A DNA stretch of 64,000 nucleotides from Microbacterium keratanolyticum (GCF_016907255.1 NZ_JAFBBQ010000001.1:868001-932000); one strand, 5' to 3'; positions 52,156-60,589 are shown, counted from the stretch's first letter. Made by a program: numbers and translations. Notes: a model not told the origin generated them from the sequence alone.

Positions 52156-53616
52156 TCAGGGAGTCGCGACGACCTCGTCCTCGGACGCCGCGGCCCGGTC
52201 CGTGAACGCCTGCTTCGGCACGAAGACGAGCAGCGCGGCCGCGGCGAGCGCCGTCACGCCGCAGACGATCCACACCGTGAAGTAGCCCGAGAGCGACCCT
52301 GCGGTGCCCTCCGCGACAGCGCCGCCCACGCCCTGCAGGAGGGCGATGCCGAAGATGCACGAGGCGATCGCACCGCCGACCGTCTTCACGGAGTTCGTGA
52401 GCCCCGTCGCGACCCCGGTCTGCGTGGCCGGGGCAGCGGATGCGGCAGCCGCAGGAAGCGCCGCGACGAGCGCACCGGATCCGAGGCCGACGATGACCAT
52501 GTTGGTCACGAGCTGCAGATACGTGTCGTGGAACGGCAGGAACAGCAGGAAGCCCACGCCCACGAGCACCGAGGCGCCCATGAGCGTCAGGCGCGGCGCC
52601 GTGCGCCGTGCGATCCCGGGGAACAGCAGCGCACCCGTGATCATCGCGATCAGGTAGATGCCGATGATGAGCGACGTCGCGAAGCCTGTGGTGCCGAGGC
52701 CGTAGCCGTACACAGTCGGGTCGGTGCGCGCGAAGGTCGACAGCGGCGCCTGGGCGCCGAGCACGCTGACGCCGAAGAGGCCGGCCGTGAGGAAGACGGG
52801 GCCGAGCGCCGGGGAGCGGAACATTCGCACGTCGATGAGCGGATCGGCGTGACGCAGCTCCCAGAGCACGAAGGGCACGATGAGGGCGAGGCCGAGGACC
52901 ACGACGCCCCACGACCAGGGGTTCTCGAGGCCGCCTTCGAGGCGCAGCATCCCGAGGCCGCCCGTGAAGCAGATGAGCGCCAGCGAGATCAGCACGAGGC
53001 CCACGGTGTCGAAGGTGCCACCCGTGGGCTCGGGCGATTCCTTCACCCCGAACAGGATGACGAAGAAGCAGACGACGACGAGCAGGGCCGGGATGAGCAG
53101 CACGACCGTCAGCGGCAGCACATCGATCAACGCGCCTCCGACGAGCGCACCGATGATCGCACCGCCTTCAAGTGCGGCGACGAGCAGACCCGCAGCACGT
53201 GCGGTGATGAGCGAACGGCCCTCCATGCGTCGTGAGCGCGACCAGATCAGCGCGATCTCCAGAGGCAGCCACACGACGTAGAAGCCCATGAGCGCCCACG
53301 CCACGAGAAACACCACGAAGGAGTCGGTGAACGGCAGCACGAGAGCCGCCGCCGCCGTGAGCGCGGTGGAGATCAGCAGCATCCGCTTGTGGCCGATCAT
53401 GTCGCCGAGCTTCGCGAATGCGGGAACGACGAGCGCCGAGAGCATGAGCTGCGCGCCTTCGAGCCAGTTCACGTCCGCATCATGGATGCCCAGGTGCCGT
53501 GCGATGTCGGTGAGCATGGGCGTGTAGTAGCCCTGCAGCACGCCGCTGGTGAACTCCACGAAGGCCAGGAAGCCGACGACGGCGGCAAGAGTGCCCAGTG
53601 CTGCGGTGCGCGTCAT
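52156..53616 (-). CDS. MFS transporter, 14-helix DHA2-like
   Basis: The 486-residue protein has about 14 helices. Motif A is GDMIGHKRMLLIS after helix two; a motif C-like GGAIIGALVGGALIDVLP is seen in helix five. The layout matches the DHA2 multidrug group. GGAGG precedes the ATG at 53616; a longer frame is unsupported. It ends three bases from the convergent phosphatase gene. The substrate is unknown. Confidence 0.9.
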   Translation of the reverse strand: MTRTAALGTLAAVVGFLAFVEFTSGVLQGYYTPMLTDIARHLGIHDADVNWLEGAQLMLSALVVPAFAKLGDMIGHKRMLLISTALTAAAALVLPFTDSFVVFLVAWALMGFYVVWLPLEIALIWSRSRRMEGRSLITARAAGLLVAALEGGAIIGALVGGALIDVLPLTVVLLIPALLVVVCFFVILFGVKESPEPTGGTFDTVGLVLISLALICFTGGLGMLRLEGGLENPWSWGVVVLGLALIVPFVLWELRHADPLIDVRMFRSPALGPVFLTAGLFGVSVLGAQAPLSTFARTDPTVYGYGLGTTGFATSLIIGIYLIAMITGALLFPGIARRTAPRLTLMGASVLVGVGFLLFLPFHDTYLQLVTNMVIVGLGSGALVAALPAAAASAAPATQTGVATGLTNSVKTVGGAIASCIFGIALLQGVGGAVAEGTAGSLSGYFTVWIVCGVTALAAAALLVFVPKQAFTDRAAASEDEVVATP

Positions 53617-53668
53617 TGCGCCTCCTCGTTCGGTGAGGTGGAGGGATGCCCGTCGGGTACGGGTGCGA

Positions 53669-55003
53669 TCACTGTATCCGCTGCAGGAGTGCGCGGTGAA
53701 AACGCTCGCCGCTCTCGAGCGCCGCGATCTCGACGCTCTCGTCGACACCGTGGATCGACGCGCGCTGCGCGTTCGACATCTCCAGCGGCGCGAAACGGTA
53801 CACCGCCGGCGCATAGCGGTGGAAATGACGCGAGTCGGTCGCAGCCATCATGACGTAGGGCACAGCGGGAACGCCGGGGTGTGACACGGCGAGCGCATCG
53901 GCGATGAGGGAGAACTGCGCGTTGTCGGTTGCGGACTCCGGCGATGGCTCGCTGCCCTCGACGATCTCGACCACGACAAGGGGGTCGCGGATGCGGCGGC
54001 GCACTCGCTCTGCGACGCCTTCGACCGTCTCACCCAGGGCGATGCGCAGGTTGACGGTCGCGGATGCCTGCGAGGGAAGCACATTCGCGGCGGTTCCTCC
54101 GGCGAGCATCGTCGCCGCGACCGTGGTGCGCACCATCGCTGCGGGTTCTCCGCCCATCGCCGCGAACACCCGCGCGGTGAAGGGTCGCACGGCGCCCAGC
54201 GTCTTCAGCAGGAACCGCGCCGGCCCCGGGGTCTCCGCGGCGAGGACCGTGAGCATCCGCGCGATGCCCTTCGGCGTGCGGGCGGGGAAGGTAGCGGGGG
54301 TCAGGCGGTTGACGGCCCGTGCCACGCGACCGACCGCTGTGAGCGATGGCGGCGCGGAGGCGTGTCCGCCGTCGCCCCGGGCCGACAGGCGCAGCGTGAG
54401 CACGCCCTTCTCGCCGACGCCGATCATCGCCGCGCGACCGGGGACGAACGACAGCGGCGCCGTGACGACCGCACCACCCTCGTCGATCACGAGCCAGGGC
54501 ACGATGCCGCGTTCGCGCATCACCCTCGCGATCTCCTCCGCCGCCTTGCCGTAGGTCTCCTCGTTGCCGCCGAACGAGAGGTAGACATCCTGCGCCGGGG
54601 TGTAGCCGTCGGCGAGGAGGTTCTCCACGGCCTCGATCACGACGATCAGGGGCCCCTTGTCGTCGAGCGCCCCGCGCCCATAGACGGAGCCGTCCGCGAC
54701 CCTGCCCTCGAAGGGCGGATACGTCCAGTCATCGCTCTCATCGACGGGGACGACGTCGTAGTGCGCCATGAGCACGACCGGACGCTCGGCGGACGCGCCC
54801 TTCCATCGGTACAGCAACCCGAGATCCGTGTGCCTTTCGAGAGTGAGCGTGTCGTGCACACGCGGGTAGAGCTCGGCCAGCAGCGTGACGAAACCATCGA
54901 AAGGCTCCTGCCCTCGCTCCTCGATCTCGGCGGAGACCGTGGGCAGCTGAATCATGCGCGAGAGCCGCTCGGCGATGCCGGGGCGCACGGTCGGGGTGGT
55001 CAT
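53669..55003 (-). CDS. M20 family metallopeptidase (carboxypeptidase/PM20D1-like)
   Basis: The 444-residue two-zinc hydrolase has MAHYDVVPV (H81, D83), GRGALDDKG (D114, the bridging Asp), GNEET (E148/E149, catalytic base and ligand) and a dimerisation domain from about 195 with GDGGHASAPP. The C-terminal His ligand is probably in ASIHGVDESV. Relatives cleave dipeptides, N-acyl amino acids or acylated amino acids. The start at 55003 has TAGCAT six bases upstream. Confidence 0.93.
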   Translation of the reverse strand: MTTPTVRPGIAERLSRMIQLPTVSAEIEERGQEPFDGFVTLLAELYPRVHDTLTLERHTDLGLLYRWKGASAERPVVLMAHYDVVPVDESDDWTYPPFEGRVADGSVYGRGALDDKGPLIVVIEAVENLLADGYTPAQDVYLSFGGNEETYGKAAEEIARVMRERGIVPWLVIDEGGAVVTAPLSFVPGRAAMIGVGEKGVLTLRLSARGDGGHASAPPSLTAVGRVARAVNRLTPATFPARTPKGIARMLTVLAAETPGPARFLLKTLGAVRPFTARVFAAMGGEPAAMVRTTVAATMLAGGTAANVLPSQASATVNLRIALGETVEGVAERVRRRIRDPLVVVEIVEGSEPSPESATDNAQFSLIADALAVSHPGVPAVPYVMMAATDSRHFHRYAPAVYRFAPLEMSNAQRASIHGVDESVEIAALESGERFHRALLQRIQ

Positions 55004-55009
55004 GGCGCC

Positions 55010-55015
55010 ATGCTA
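55010..55015 (-). promoter_or_regulatory. Leaderless -10 element for the M20 peptidase gene
   Basis: TAGCAT, six bases, then the ATG at 55003 on the minus strand. Confidence 0.6.
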
Positions 55016-55149
55016 TCGAGGGCCGGCGACGCACACGCATCCGGAACCGCGATTGACGCACGAAGATGCCTTGCGGATGTCGGGGGCCAGGCGCAGACTG
55101 AGCGTGCAGCGCGGACGGACGGCCCGTTTCCCACGCAAAAGGAGCAGCG

Positions 55150-55572
55150 ATGGCGCACCTCAATCCGTACCTGTCCTTCAAAGACAACGCACGTGAAGCG
55201 ATGGAGTTCTACCATTCCGTGCTGGGCGGCGAGCTGACCGTCAGCAGGTTCGGCGACATGCCGGAGTCCGGTGTCGCACCGGGCGAGGAAGACCTCGTGA
55301 TGCATGCGCAGATCAACGCCGAGGGCGGGCTCGTCCTCATGGCATCCGACACTCCGACGGGCATGAACTACGCGACGCCGCAGGGCATGTCGGTCTCGCT
55401 CAGCGGCGATGATCCCGAGACCGATCGTCTGCGGGCGGCATGGAACGGCCTCAGCGAAGGCGGCACCGTTCTGATGCCGCTCGACCCCGCCCCCTGGGGC
55501 GGACTGTTCGGCATGATGGTCGACCGTTTCGGCATCACGTGGATGGTCGCCGTCAACCCGTCGTTCGCCTGA
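55150..55572 (+). CDS. VOC family protein (PhnB/glyoxalase-like)
   Basis: The 140-residue vicinal-oxygen-chelate protein has LNPYLSFKDNAREAMEFYHSVLGGEL, VMHAQINAEGGLVLMASD and APWGGLFGMMVDRFGITWMV, the PhnB-like (DUF1338-unrelated) pattern. Many such proteins bind a small ligand and some act as glyoxalases or resistance proteins. A GGAG ribosome site precedes the ATG. No partner gene is evident. Confidence 0.92.
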   Translation: MAHLNPYLSFKDNAREAMEFYHSVLGGELTVSRFGDMPESGVAPGEEDLVMHAQINAEGGLVLMASDTPTGMNYATPQGMSVSLSGDDPETDRLRAAWNGLSEGGTVLMPLDPAPWGGLFGMMVDRFGITWMVAVNPSFA

Positions 55573-55586
55573 CGCTCGTCATCACA

Positions 55587-55600
55587 GCCCCGGCCGGGGC
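55587..55600. terminator. Perfect GC palindrome between convergent genes
   Basis: GCCCCGGCCGGGGC is a 14-bp loopless palindrome 15 bases after the VOC gene, facing the end of thrC. A terminator role is weakly supported. Confidence 0.3.
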
Positions 55601-55641
55601 GTCCACGCCGTGGGCGCCTCGGTCGGAACGGCGGTTGGTCG

Positions 55642-57045
55642 TCAGCGCAGCGCGTTGGCCTCGACGAATGCGCGAAGAGCCTGCTCGTCGTCGGCCATCT
55701 CGGTGACGAACTGCGGAGCATCGAGCATCGCCTGCAGCTCCGGCGAGTAGTCGAGTTCGACGCCGATCGCCTCCTGGATCGTCTCGGCGAACTTCTCCGG
55801 CTTGGCCGTCTCGAGCACGAGCATCGGAACACCCGACTCCACGTACTCGCGGGCGACCTTCACGCCATCCGCGGTGTGCGGGTCGATGATCTCGCCCGTG
55901 GTTTCGTAGACCGAGCGGATCGTCGCCAGACGGTCAGCATGCGTCGAGGTGCCACTGACGATGCCGAACTCGTCTTCGAAACGGCCGAGGTCGGCGGTGA
56001 AGTCGAAGAAGCCCTGCTCGTCGAGGTCGCGCCAGGCGGCCACGACCTTGGCCGCGTCGCGTCCGACGAGGTCGAAGATGAAGCGCTCGAGGTTCGAGGC
56101 CTTCGAGATGTCCATCGAGGGGCTGGAGGTCGCGAGCGTCTGAGCAGCACTGCGCGGACGGTAGATGCCCGTGCGGAAGAACTCGTCGAGCACGTTGTTC
56201 TCGTTCGCGGCGAGCACGAGGCGACGGATCGGCAACCCCATCTGCTTGGCGAAGAAGCCGGAGAGGATGTTGCCGAAGTTGCCCGAGGGCACGGTGAACG
56301 ACAGCTCGGTCCAGCCGCCGGCGTCAGTCGCCCGCAGCCAGGCCCAGAAGTAGTAGACCACCTGCGCCGTGATGCGGGCCAGGTTGATCGAGTTGACCGC
56401 ACCGAGGTGCTGGGCACGCTTGAAGTCGAGGTCGCCGGCGAGTGCCTTGACGAGATTCTGACAGTCGTCGAACACACCCTCGACGGCGATGTTGTGCACG
56501 TTCGCGTCATCAAGCGAGAACATCTGCGCGCGCTGGAAGGCGCTCATACGACCCTGCGGCGACAGCATGAAGACAGCGACGCGCTCCTTACCGCGCAGCG
56601 CATGCTCTGCCGCGGATCCGGTGTCGCCGGATGTCGCACCGACGATGTTCAGCACCGAGTCCTTGCGCTCCAGCGTGTACTCGAGCACCTGCCCGAGGAA
56701 CTGCATCGCCATGTCCTTGAACGCCAGCGTCGGGCCTTCAGAGAGACCGACGAGGGTGATGCCATCGCCGATCGCGCGCAGCGGCACGACCTCGGCGGGG
56801 AAGGAGGCGTAGGCCGCTTCGGTCATCCGGGCCAGGTCTGCCCGCGGGATGTCGGTCGCGAAGAGGCCGAGCACCTCGGTCGCGAGCTGCGGGTAGGTCA
56901 GCGCCCGCCAGCGCTCGAGCGTCTCGCCGTCGACCTGGGGCATCACCTCGGGCACGGCAAGCCCTCCGTCTGGCGCGAGGCCCTCGAGAAGGGTCTCGCT
57001 GAAAGGCTGCGGCTGCATGCCGCCACGGGTCGAGATGAACTGCAC
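55642..57045 (-). CDS. thrC: Threonine synthase
   Basis: The 467-residue PLP enzyme converts O-phosphohomoserine to threonine. The N-terminal segment QFISTRGGMQPQPFSETLLEGLAPDGGL is typical, and the PLP lysine is K110 in TLAFKDMAMQFLG. The phosphate loop NIVGATSGDTGSAAEHAL and SGNFGNILSGFFAKQMGLP are clear. It is the longer threonine synthase form, as in E. coli and yeast. GTG at 57045 has GAGGAG upstream; a longer frame runs into the next promoter region. Confidence 0.96.
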   Translation of the reverse strand: MQFISTRGGMQPQPFSETLLEGLAPDGGLAVPEVMPQVDGETLERWRALTYPQLATEVLGLFATDIPRADLARMTEAAYASFPAEVVPLRAIGDGITLVGLSEGPTLAFKDMAMQFLGQVLEYTLERKDSVLNIVGATSGDTGSAAEHALRGKERVAVFMLSPQGRMSAFQRAQMFSLDDANVHNIAVEGVFDDCQNLVKALAGDLDFKRAQHLGAVNSINLARITAQVVYYFWAWLRATDAGGWTELSFTVPSGNFGNILSGFFAKQMGLPIRRLVLAANENNVLDEFFRTGIYRPRSAAQTLATSSPSMDISKASNLERFIFDLVGRDAAKVVAAWRDLDEQGFFDFTADLGRFEDEFGIVSGTSTHADRLATIRSVYETTGEIIDPHTADGVKVAREYVESGVPMLVLETAKPEKFAETIQEAIGVELDYSPELQAMLDAPQFVTEMADDEQALRAFVEANALR

Positions 57046-57137
57046 GTCGGCTCCTCGGCTCAAGACATCGGCGCCTCCATTGTCGCAGGGTGCGGCGCGC
57101 CCGAAGACCGGATGACGGATATCGCACGGCCCATGAT

Positions 57138-57164
57138 TGTCACACTTCGCCCACGGCATCCGAC
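57138..57164 (+). promoter_or_regulatory. ECF41-type promoter, TGTCACA-N16-CGAC
   Basis: TGTCACA (57138-57144), then 16 bases, then CGAC (57161-57164), lies 47 bases upstream of the CMD-family gene. It fits the published ECF41 promoter consensus (TGTCACA, about 16 bases, CGTC-like). The ECF41 gene is next downstream, so the pair forms a self-contained regulon. Confidence 0.8.
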
Positions 57165-57210
57165 ATCTTCATGAACGCACCCACCGCGGGTGCCGGAAGG
57201 AAGACCCGTC

Positions 57211-57669
57211 ATGACGAGAATCTCGATCGGACAGACCAACAAGCTCGGCTATGCCGCCGTCATCGGCATGGAGGCCCACGCGCGCAAGAGTGTGCCCGTC
57301 GATCTGCTGGAGCTCCTCAAGCTCCGCGCCTCGATCCTCAACGGCTGCGGATTCTGCGTCGACATGCACGCGACGGCCGGGCTGAAGCACCGGATCCCCA
57401 GCCGCAAGCTGCACGCCGTCGGTGCGTGGCGTCACGCGAAGGCGCTGTTCACGGAGCGCGAGCTCGCTGTGCTCGCGCTGACCGACGCACTCACCCTCCT
57501 CGCGCCGGACGGAGTGAGCGACGACGTGTGGCAGGAAGCGGCGCGTCATTTCGACGACGGCGAGCTGGGCGCTCTCGTTCTCGCGATCTCGACGATCAAT
57601 GTGTGGAACCGCATCGCGATCGCGACCGAGATGCAGCCGCCGATCGATGAGAAGAACCCGATCGCGTGA
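57211..57669 (+). CDS. Carboxymuconolactone decarboxylase-family (AhpD-like) protein
   Basis: The 152-residue protein has the CMD/AhpD helical fold with the redox motif LRASILNGCGFCVDMHATA (C46, C49, H53), as in AhpD peroxidase-type proteins. The N-terminus is basic and short. The ATG at 57211 follows GGAAGGA. ECF41 sigma factors are nearly always next to genes of this family, and here the sigma gene follows and the promoter matches. It likely removes peroxides or a related reactive compound. Confidence 0.92.
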   Translation: MTRISIGQTNKLGYAAVIGMEAHARKSVPVDLLELLKLRASILNGCGFCVDMHATAGLKHRIPSRKLHAVGAWRHAKALFTERELAVLALTDALTLLAPDGVSDDVWQEAARHFDDGELGALVLAISTINVWNRIAIATEMQPPIDEKNPIA

Positions 57670-57685
57670 TCCTCTGCCCTTTCAG

Positions 57686-57734
57686 GGAGCGATGTTCACC
57701 CCCTTTTCGCCAAAGACAGGGTGAACATTGCTCC
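57686..57734. terminator. Hairpin between the CMD and ECF41 genes
   Basis: Arms GGAGCGATGTTCACCC and GGGTGAACATTGCTCC pair over 16 bases with one G-T pair and a 17-base loop. It lies 16 bases after the CMD stop and ends 11 bases before the sigma gene's -10. It would let the sigma factor be expressed separately from its target. Confidence 0.65.
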
Positions 57735-57745
57735 TTGAACGCGAA

Positions 57746-57751
57746 TACGGT
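57746..57751 (+). promoter_or_regulatory. Candidate leaderless -10 element for the ECF41 gene
   Basis: TACGGT, six bases (GAAGGC), then the ATG at 57758. Weaker than the TAGNNT examples, and GTGAAGG could alternatively act as a ribosome site. Confidence 0.45.
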
Positions 57752-57757
57752 GAAGGC

Positions 57758-58645
57758 ATGACAACGGCGACGCCCGCGACCCTGGCCTGGCAGAGCGAGC
57801 GCGGGCGTCTCATCGGGATCGCCTATCGGATGCTCGGAGACTTCGGTCACGCCGAGGACGTCGTCTCCGACGTCGCGATTGAGGCGGTTCAGGCGGAGCG
57901 TGGCGCGCCGCCGATCCGTTCCTGGCCGGCCTGGCTGACAACGGTGTGCGTGCGCCGCTCGATCGACCGGGTGCGGCAGTTGGCGGCAGTGCGCGAGGAG
58001 TACCCCGGAACCTGGCTGCCGGAGCCCGTCGCGACCGCGCTGCTTCCGGAGGACGCCGTCGCGAATCGCGAGCTGCTGTCGCTGTCGTTGCTGCACCTCG
58101 CCGAGCAGCTGCCGCCCGAGGCGCGGGCGGCCTTGATCCTCTCGCGCGCCTTCGAGATGACGGCACCGGAGATCGGCGAGGTCCTCGACAAGTCACCCGC
58201 CGCCGTACGTCAGCTCATCTCGCGTGCCGAACGACGGTTGCGGATCGATCCGGATGCGGCGGCGCCGCGCCCGGCAGATCGGCCGGCACTCGAACGACTT
58301 GTGACGGCCATCGCGAACGGCGACCTGGAAACGGTGATGTCCCTGTTCGCCCCCGACGCCGTGCTCTACTCCGACGGCGGCGGCAAGGTCCGCGCGGCGC
58401 GCAATCCGATCTACGGTGGAGCGAACATCGCGCGCTTCTACCTCGGGATCTTCGCGAAGACGGCCGCCGAGCACCCGGACGCCCCGATGCAGGTGGCTGT
58501 GTTCGAGGTCAATGACGCTTTCGTCATCGCCTTCGACTCCCCCGGCCGACGGGATGTGCTCGAGATCGCCTATGACGACGCAGGCCACGTGATCGAAGTG
58601 CACCAGATCTCGAACCCGGACAAGCTGACGCGCATGCCGTCCTGA
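57758..58645 (+). CDS. ECF41-family RNA polymerase sigma factor
   Basis: The 295-residue protein has sigma-70 region 2 (GIAYRMLGDFGHAEDVVSDVAIEA, about 20-45) and region 4 (about 105-162: LPPEARAALILSRAFEMTAPEIGEVLDKSPAAVRQLISRAERRL). The linker WLPEP (86-90) and the SnoaL-like C-terminal domain motifs DGGGK (206-210) and NPDK (286-289) define group ECF41, where the fused domain controls activity instead of an anti-sigma factor. The upstream CMD gene carries the matching promoter. A hairpin separates the two genes. Confidence 0.95.
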   Translation: MTTATPATLAWQSERGRLIGIAYRMLGDFGHAEDVVSDVAIEAVQAERGAPPIRSWPAWLTTVCVRRSIDRVRQLAAVREEYPGTWLPEPVATALLPEDAVANRELLSLSLLHLAEQLPPEARAALILSRAFEMTAPEIGEVLDKSPAAVRQLISRAERRLRIDPDAAAPRPADRPALERLVTAIANGDLETVMSLFAPDAVLYSDGGGKVRAARNPIYGGANIARFYLGIFAKTAAEHPDAPMQVAVFEVNDAFVIAFDSPGRRDVLEIAYDDAGHVIEVHQISNPDKLTRMPS

Positions 58646-58651
58646 GCGAAG

Positions 58652-59878
58652 CTAGGAGTCTTCGGCGAGCGCCGAGCGATCCTCCGACGGAATCAGGGGG
58701 AATGCGGCGGCGGGCGCAAGCACGAGCAGAGTGAGCGCCCACGGCGCGCCGACGAGCGTGATCAGCGCGCCGAACGCCGGGCCGACAGCCGAGGCGAGAA
58801 GGAACTGCCCGGTGTTCTGCACGCCGAGTGCGCGCCCCGCCCAGCCGTGACCGGCGGCCTCGGCGACAGCCGTGAAGGCGATGCCGTTGTCGAGCACGCT
58901 GACGACGGTCGCGGCGATGAAGATCACGGCGGCGAGCGCATCGATCCGCAGGAAGCCGGCGAGTCCGAGGGCGAGCATCGCGAAGCATCCGGCGATCGCG
59001 ACCCACCGCAGCACGCGCACACGACTGCCGACGCGATCACTGACCCCGCCGATGACGATGCGGCTGATCGCGCCGATGAACTGCGCGGCGGCGATGAGCA
59101 GGCCTGCGAGCGTCGCATCCCAGCCGAGGTCGGTGACCAGCCAGACCACGCCGAAGATCGAGAGCGCGAACTGCGGGATCACGAGCAGTCCGGAAACGGC
59201 ATGGATGCGCCAGAGGAAGCTGCTGCCCCGGTAGGGGTTGACGGCGGCGACGGGAACCGAGCCTGCGGCCTTCGCGATGTGCGGCGGGTTGAGAATGATG
59301 ATCGCGCACAGCACCGCGAAGACGCCATTGAGCACCGCGGAGAGCAGGAGCGCTGCAGGCATGCCGTATCCGTCGAGCAGCAGGGGCACGAGGATCGCGG
59401 CCGCTGAGACTCCCAGCGGCTGCGACATCTGCCGGATGCCCATCGCGAATCCGCGGCGGTCATGGGGGAACCATCCGATCACGACGCGACCGCTCGCCGC
59501 GTTCACACTCGCGGACGCCGCACCGCCGAGGAAGAGGAAGAATCCGAGCTGCACCAGGTCCGTCGTCATCGCCGCACCGAGCGCCGGGAGCGCGGTGAGG
59601 GCGAGCCCGAGGGCGATCACGAGTCGTTCGCCGAAGCGGTCGGCCAACGCGCCCCACAGCACCATCGTCAGGACGAGCCCGAGGGTGGGCGCCGCAGCGA
59701 GCATCCCGCCCTCGGCGAGGCTCACCCCCCGCTCGGCATGCAGGTACGGGATGAGGAATGCCGGTGTGCTCACGAACAGGGTTCCGGATGCCTGCGCGAG
59801 CAGGCCCGCGACGAGCATGACCCATGCGCGTGCGGGCGGTGCCGCCTGTGCGCGGCGTACGGCGGAGAGCTGGGACAT
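58652..59878 (-). CDS. MFS transporter
   Basis: The 408-residue protein has 12 predicted helices. Motif A is GALADRFGERLVIALG after helix two, and a second-half loop GVSDRVGSRVRVLR follows helix eight. The N-terminal motif SVRRAQAAPPARAWVMLVAGLLAQASGTLFVSTP is cytoplasmic then membrane. The ATG at 59878 is the likeliest start but has only a weak ribosome site. The stop is seven bases from the convergent ECF41 gene. The substrate is unknown. Confidence 0.87.
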   Translation of the reverse strand: MSQLSAVRRAQAAPPARAWVMLVAGLLAQASGTLFVSTPAFLIPYLHAERGVSLAEGGMLAAAPTLGLVLTMVLWGALADRFGERLVIALGLALTALPALGAAMTTDLVQLGFFLFLGGAASASVNAASGRVVIGWFPHDRRGFAMGIRQMSQPLGVSAAAILVPLLLDGYGMPAALLLSAVLNGVFAVLCAIIILNPPHIAKAAGSVPVAAVNPYRGSSFLWRIHAVSGLLVIPQFALSIFGVVWLVTDLGWDATLAGLLIAAAQFIGAISRIVIGGVSDRVGSRVRVLRWVAIAGCFAMLALGLAGFLRIDALAAVIFIAATVVSVLDNGIAFTAVAEAAGHGWAGRALGVQNTGQFLLASAVGPAFGALITLVGAPWALTLLVLAPAAAFPLIPSEDRSALAEDS

Positions 59879-59948
59879 GAGACTCACAACGCTACTCGCG
59901 CGTGACAACCGCCCGAGACCATAAGTCGACATCGGCGCGCAAGAATGG

Positions 59949-60009
59949 TGGCGGGTCGCTGGCGGCATGCTGGCGGCGGAATGGCGGCGCCCTGGCGTGG
60001 TGCTGGCGG
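59949..60009. repeat. Six-copy 11-bp iteron array (TGGCGG-N5)
   Basis: TGGCGG begins at 59949, 59960, 59971, 59982 and 60004, and TGGCGT at 59993: six copies at exactly 11 bp, with unrelated five-base spacers. That is one helical turn, so all copies face the same side of the DNA. The array lies in the 147-base gap between the divergent MFS and XRE-type genes and ends 16 bases before the latter. It looks like an operator for a cooperatively binding protein. Confidence 0.85.
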
Positions 60010-60025
60010 CAGAGGGGCGACGAGC

Positions 60026-60556
60026 ATGAGAGCCATGAACACCACACGAATCATCGAACTCCGCCAGGCGCAGGGCTGGACCCAGGAGCGGCTCGCCAAC
60101 GAGAGCGGCGTCGGACTGCGCACGATCCAGCGCCTGGAGGCAGGGCAGGATGCGAGTCTGGAGACGCTGTCACTCGTCGCAGACGCCCTGCAGGTCGCGG
60201 TGCGCGAGCTCTTCACCGTCATCGAGGACGAGACCTTGAACGCCCGTGTCGAATCGCTGCAGGTGCGAGCCGATGAACAGCAAGCCGCCCGGGATCGCAT
60301 CACGCAGGCCTGGCGCTGGCTCTACTTCGGCATCGGCATCATCGCGACGCTGGTGAGTTTCACGTTCCCCTACGGGATCGTGCTGTTCCTGTCGTACTGG
60401 TCGGGTGGCTTCCTCATCCTGCTGGCCCTGCGTCGTCTCGTGATCGAGCCCCGTCTGGATGAGAAGTACCCGCTGTCGCGCGAGCGTCCGCGCACCCGCA
60501 AGGCGAAGCGGGCGGCGAACGAGCAGAAGGCGGATGCTGCCGCGTTGGATGCGTAG
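60026..60556 (+). CDS. XRE-family DNA-binding protein with membrane helices
   Basis: The 176-residue protein has an N-terminal XRE/Cro helix-turn-helix (about 8-62: IIELRQAQGWTQERLANESGVGLRTIQRLEAGQDAS and LSLVADALQVAVRELF). A helical region follows, then two membrane helices (about 103-150: WLYFGIGIIATLVSF and IVLFLSYWSGGFLILLAL), and a basic tail (SRERPRTRKAKRAANEQKA). A membrane-bound DNA-binding protein could sense the envelope. The ATG at 60026 has GAGGGG upstream. The 11-bp iterons just ahead of it may be its own binding site. Confidence 0.85.
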   Translation: MRAMNTTRIIELRQAQGWTQERLANESGVGLRTIQRLEAGQDASLETLSLVADALQVAVRELFTVIEDETLNARVESLQVRADEQQAARDRITQAWRWLYFGIGIIATLVSFTFPYGIVLFLSYWSGGFLILLALRRLVIEPRLDEKYPLSRERPRTRKAKRAANEQKADAAALDA

Positions 60557-60589
60557 ACGGCGCACGATGAGCGCCGCCTACGCGATGCC

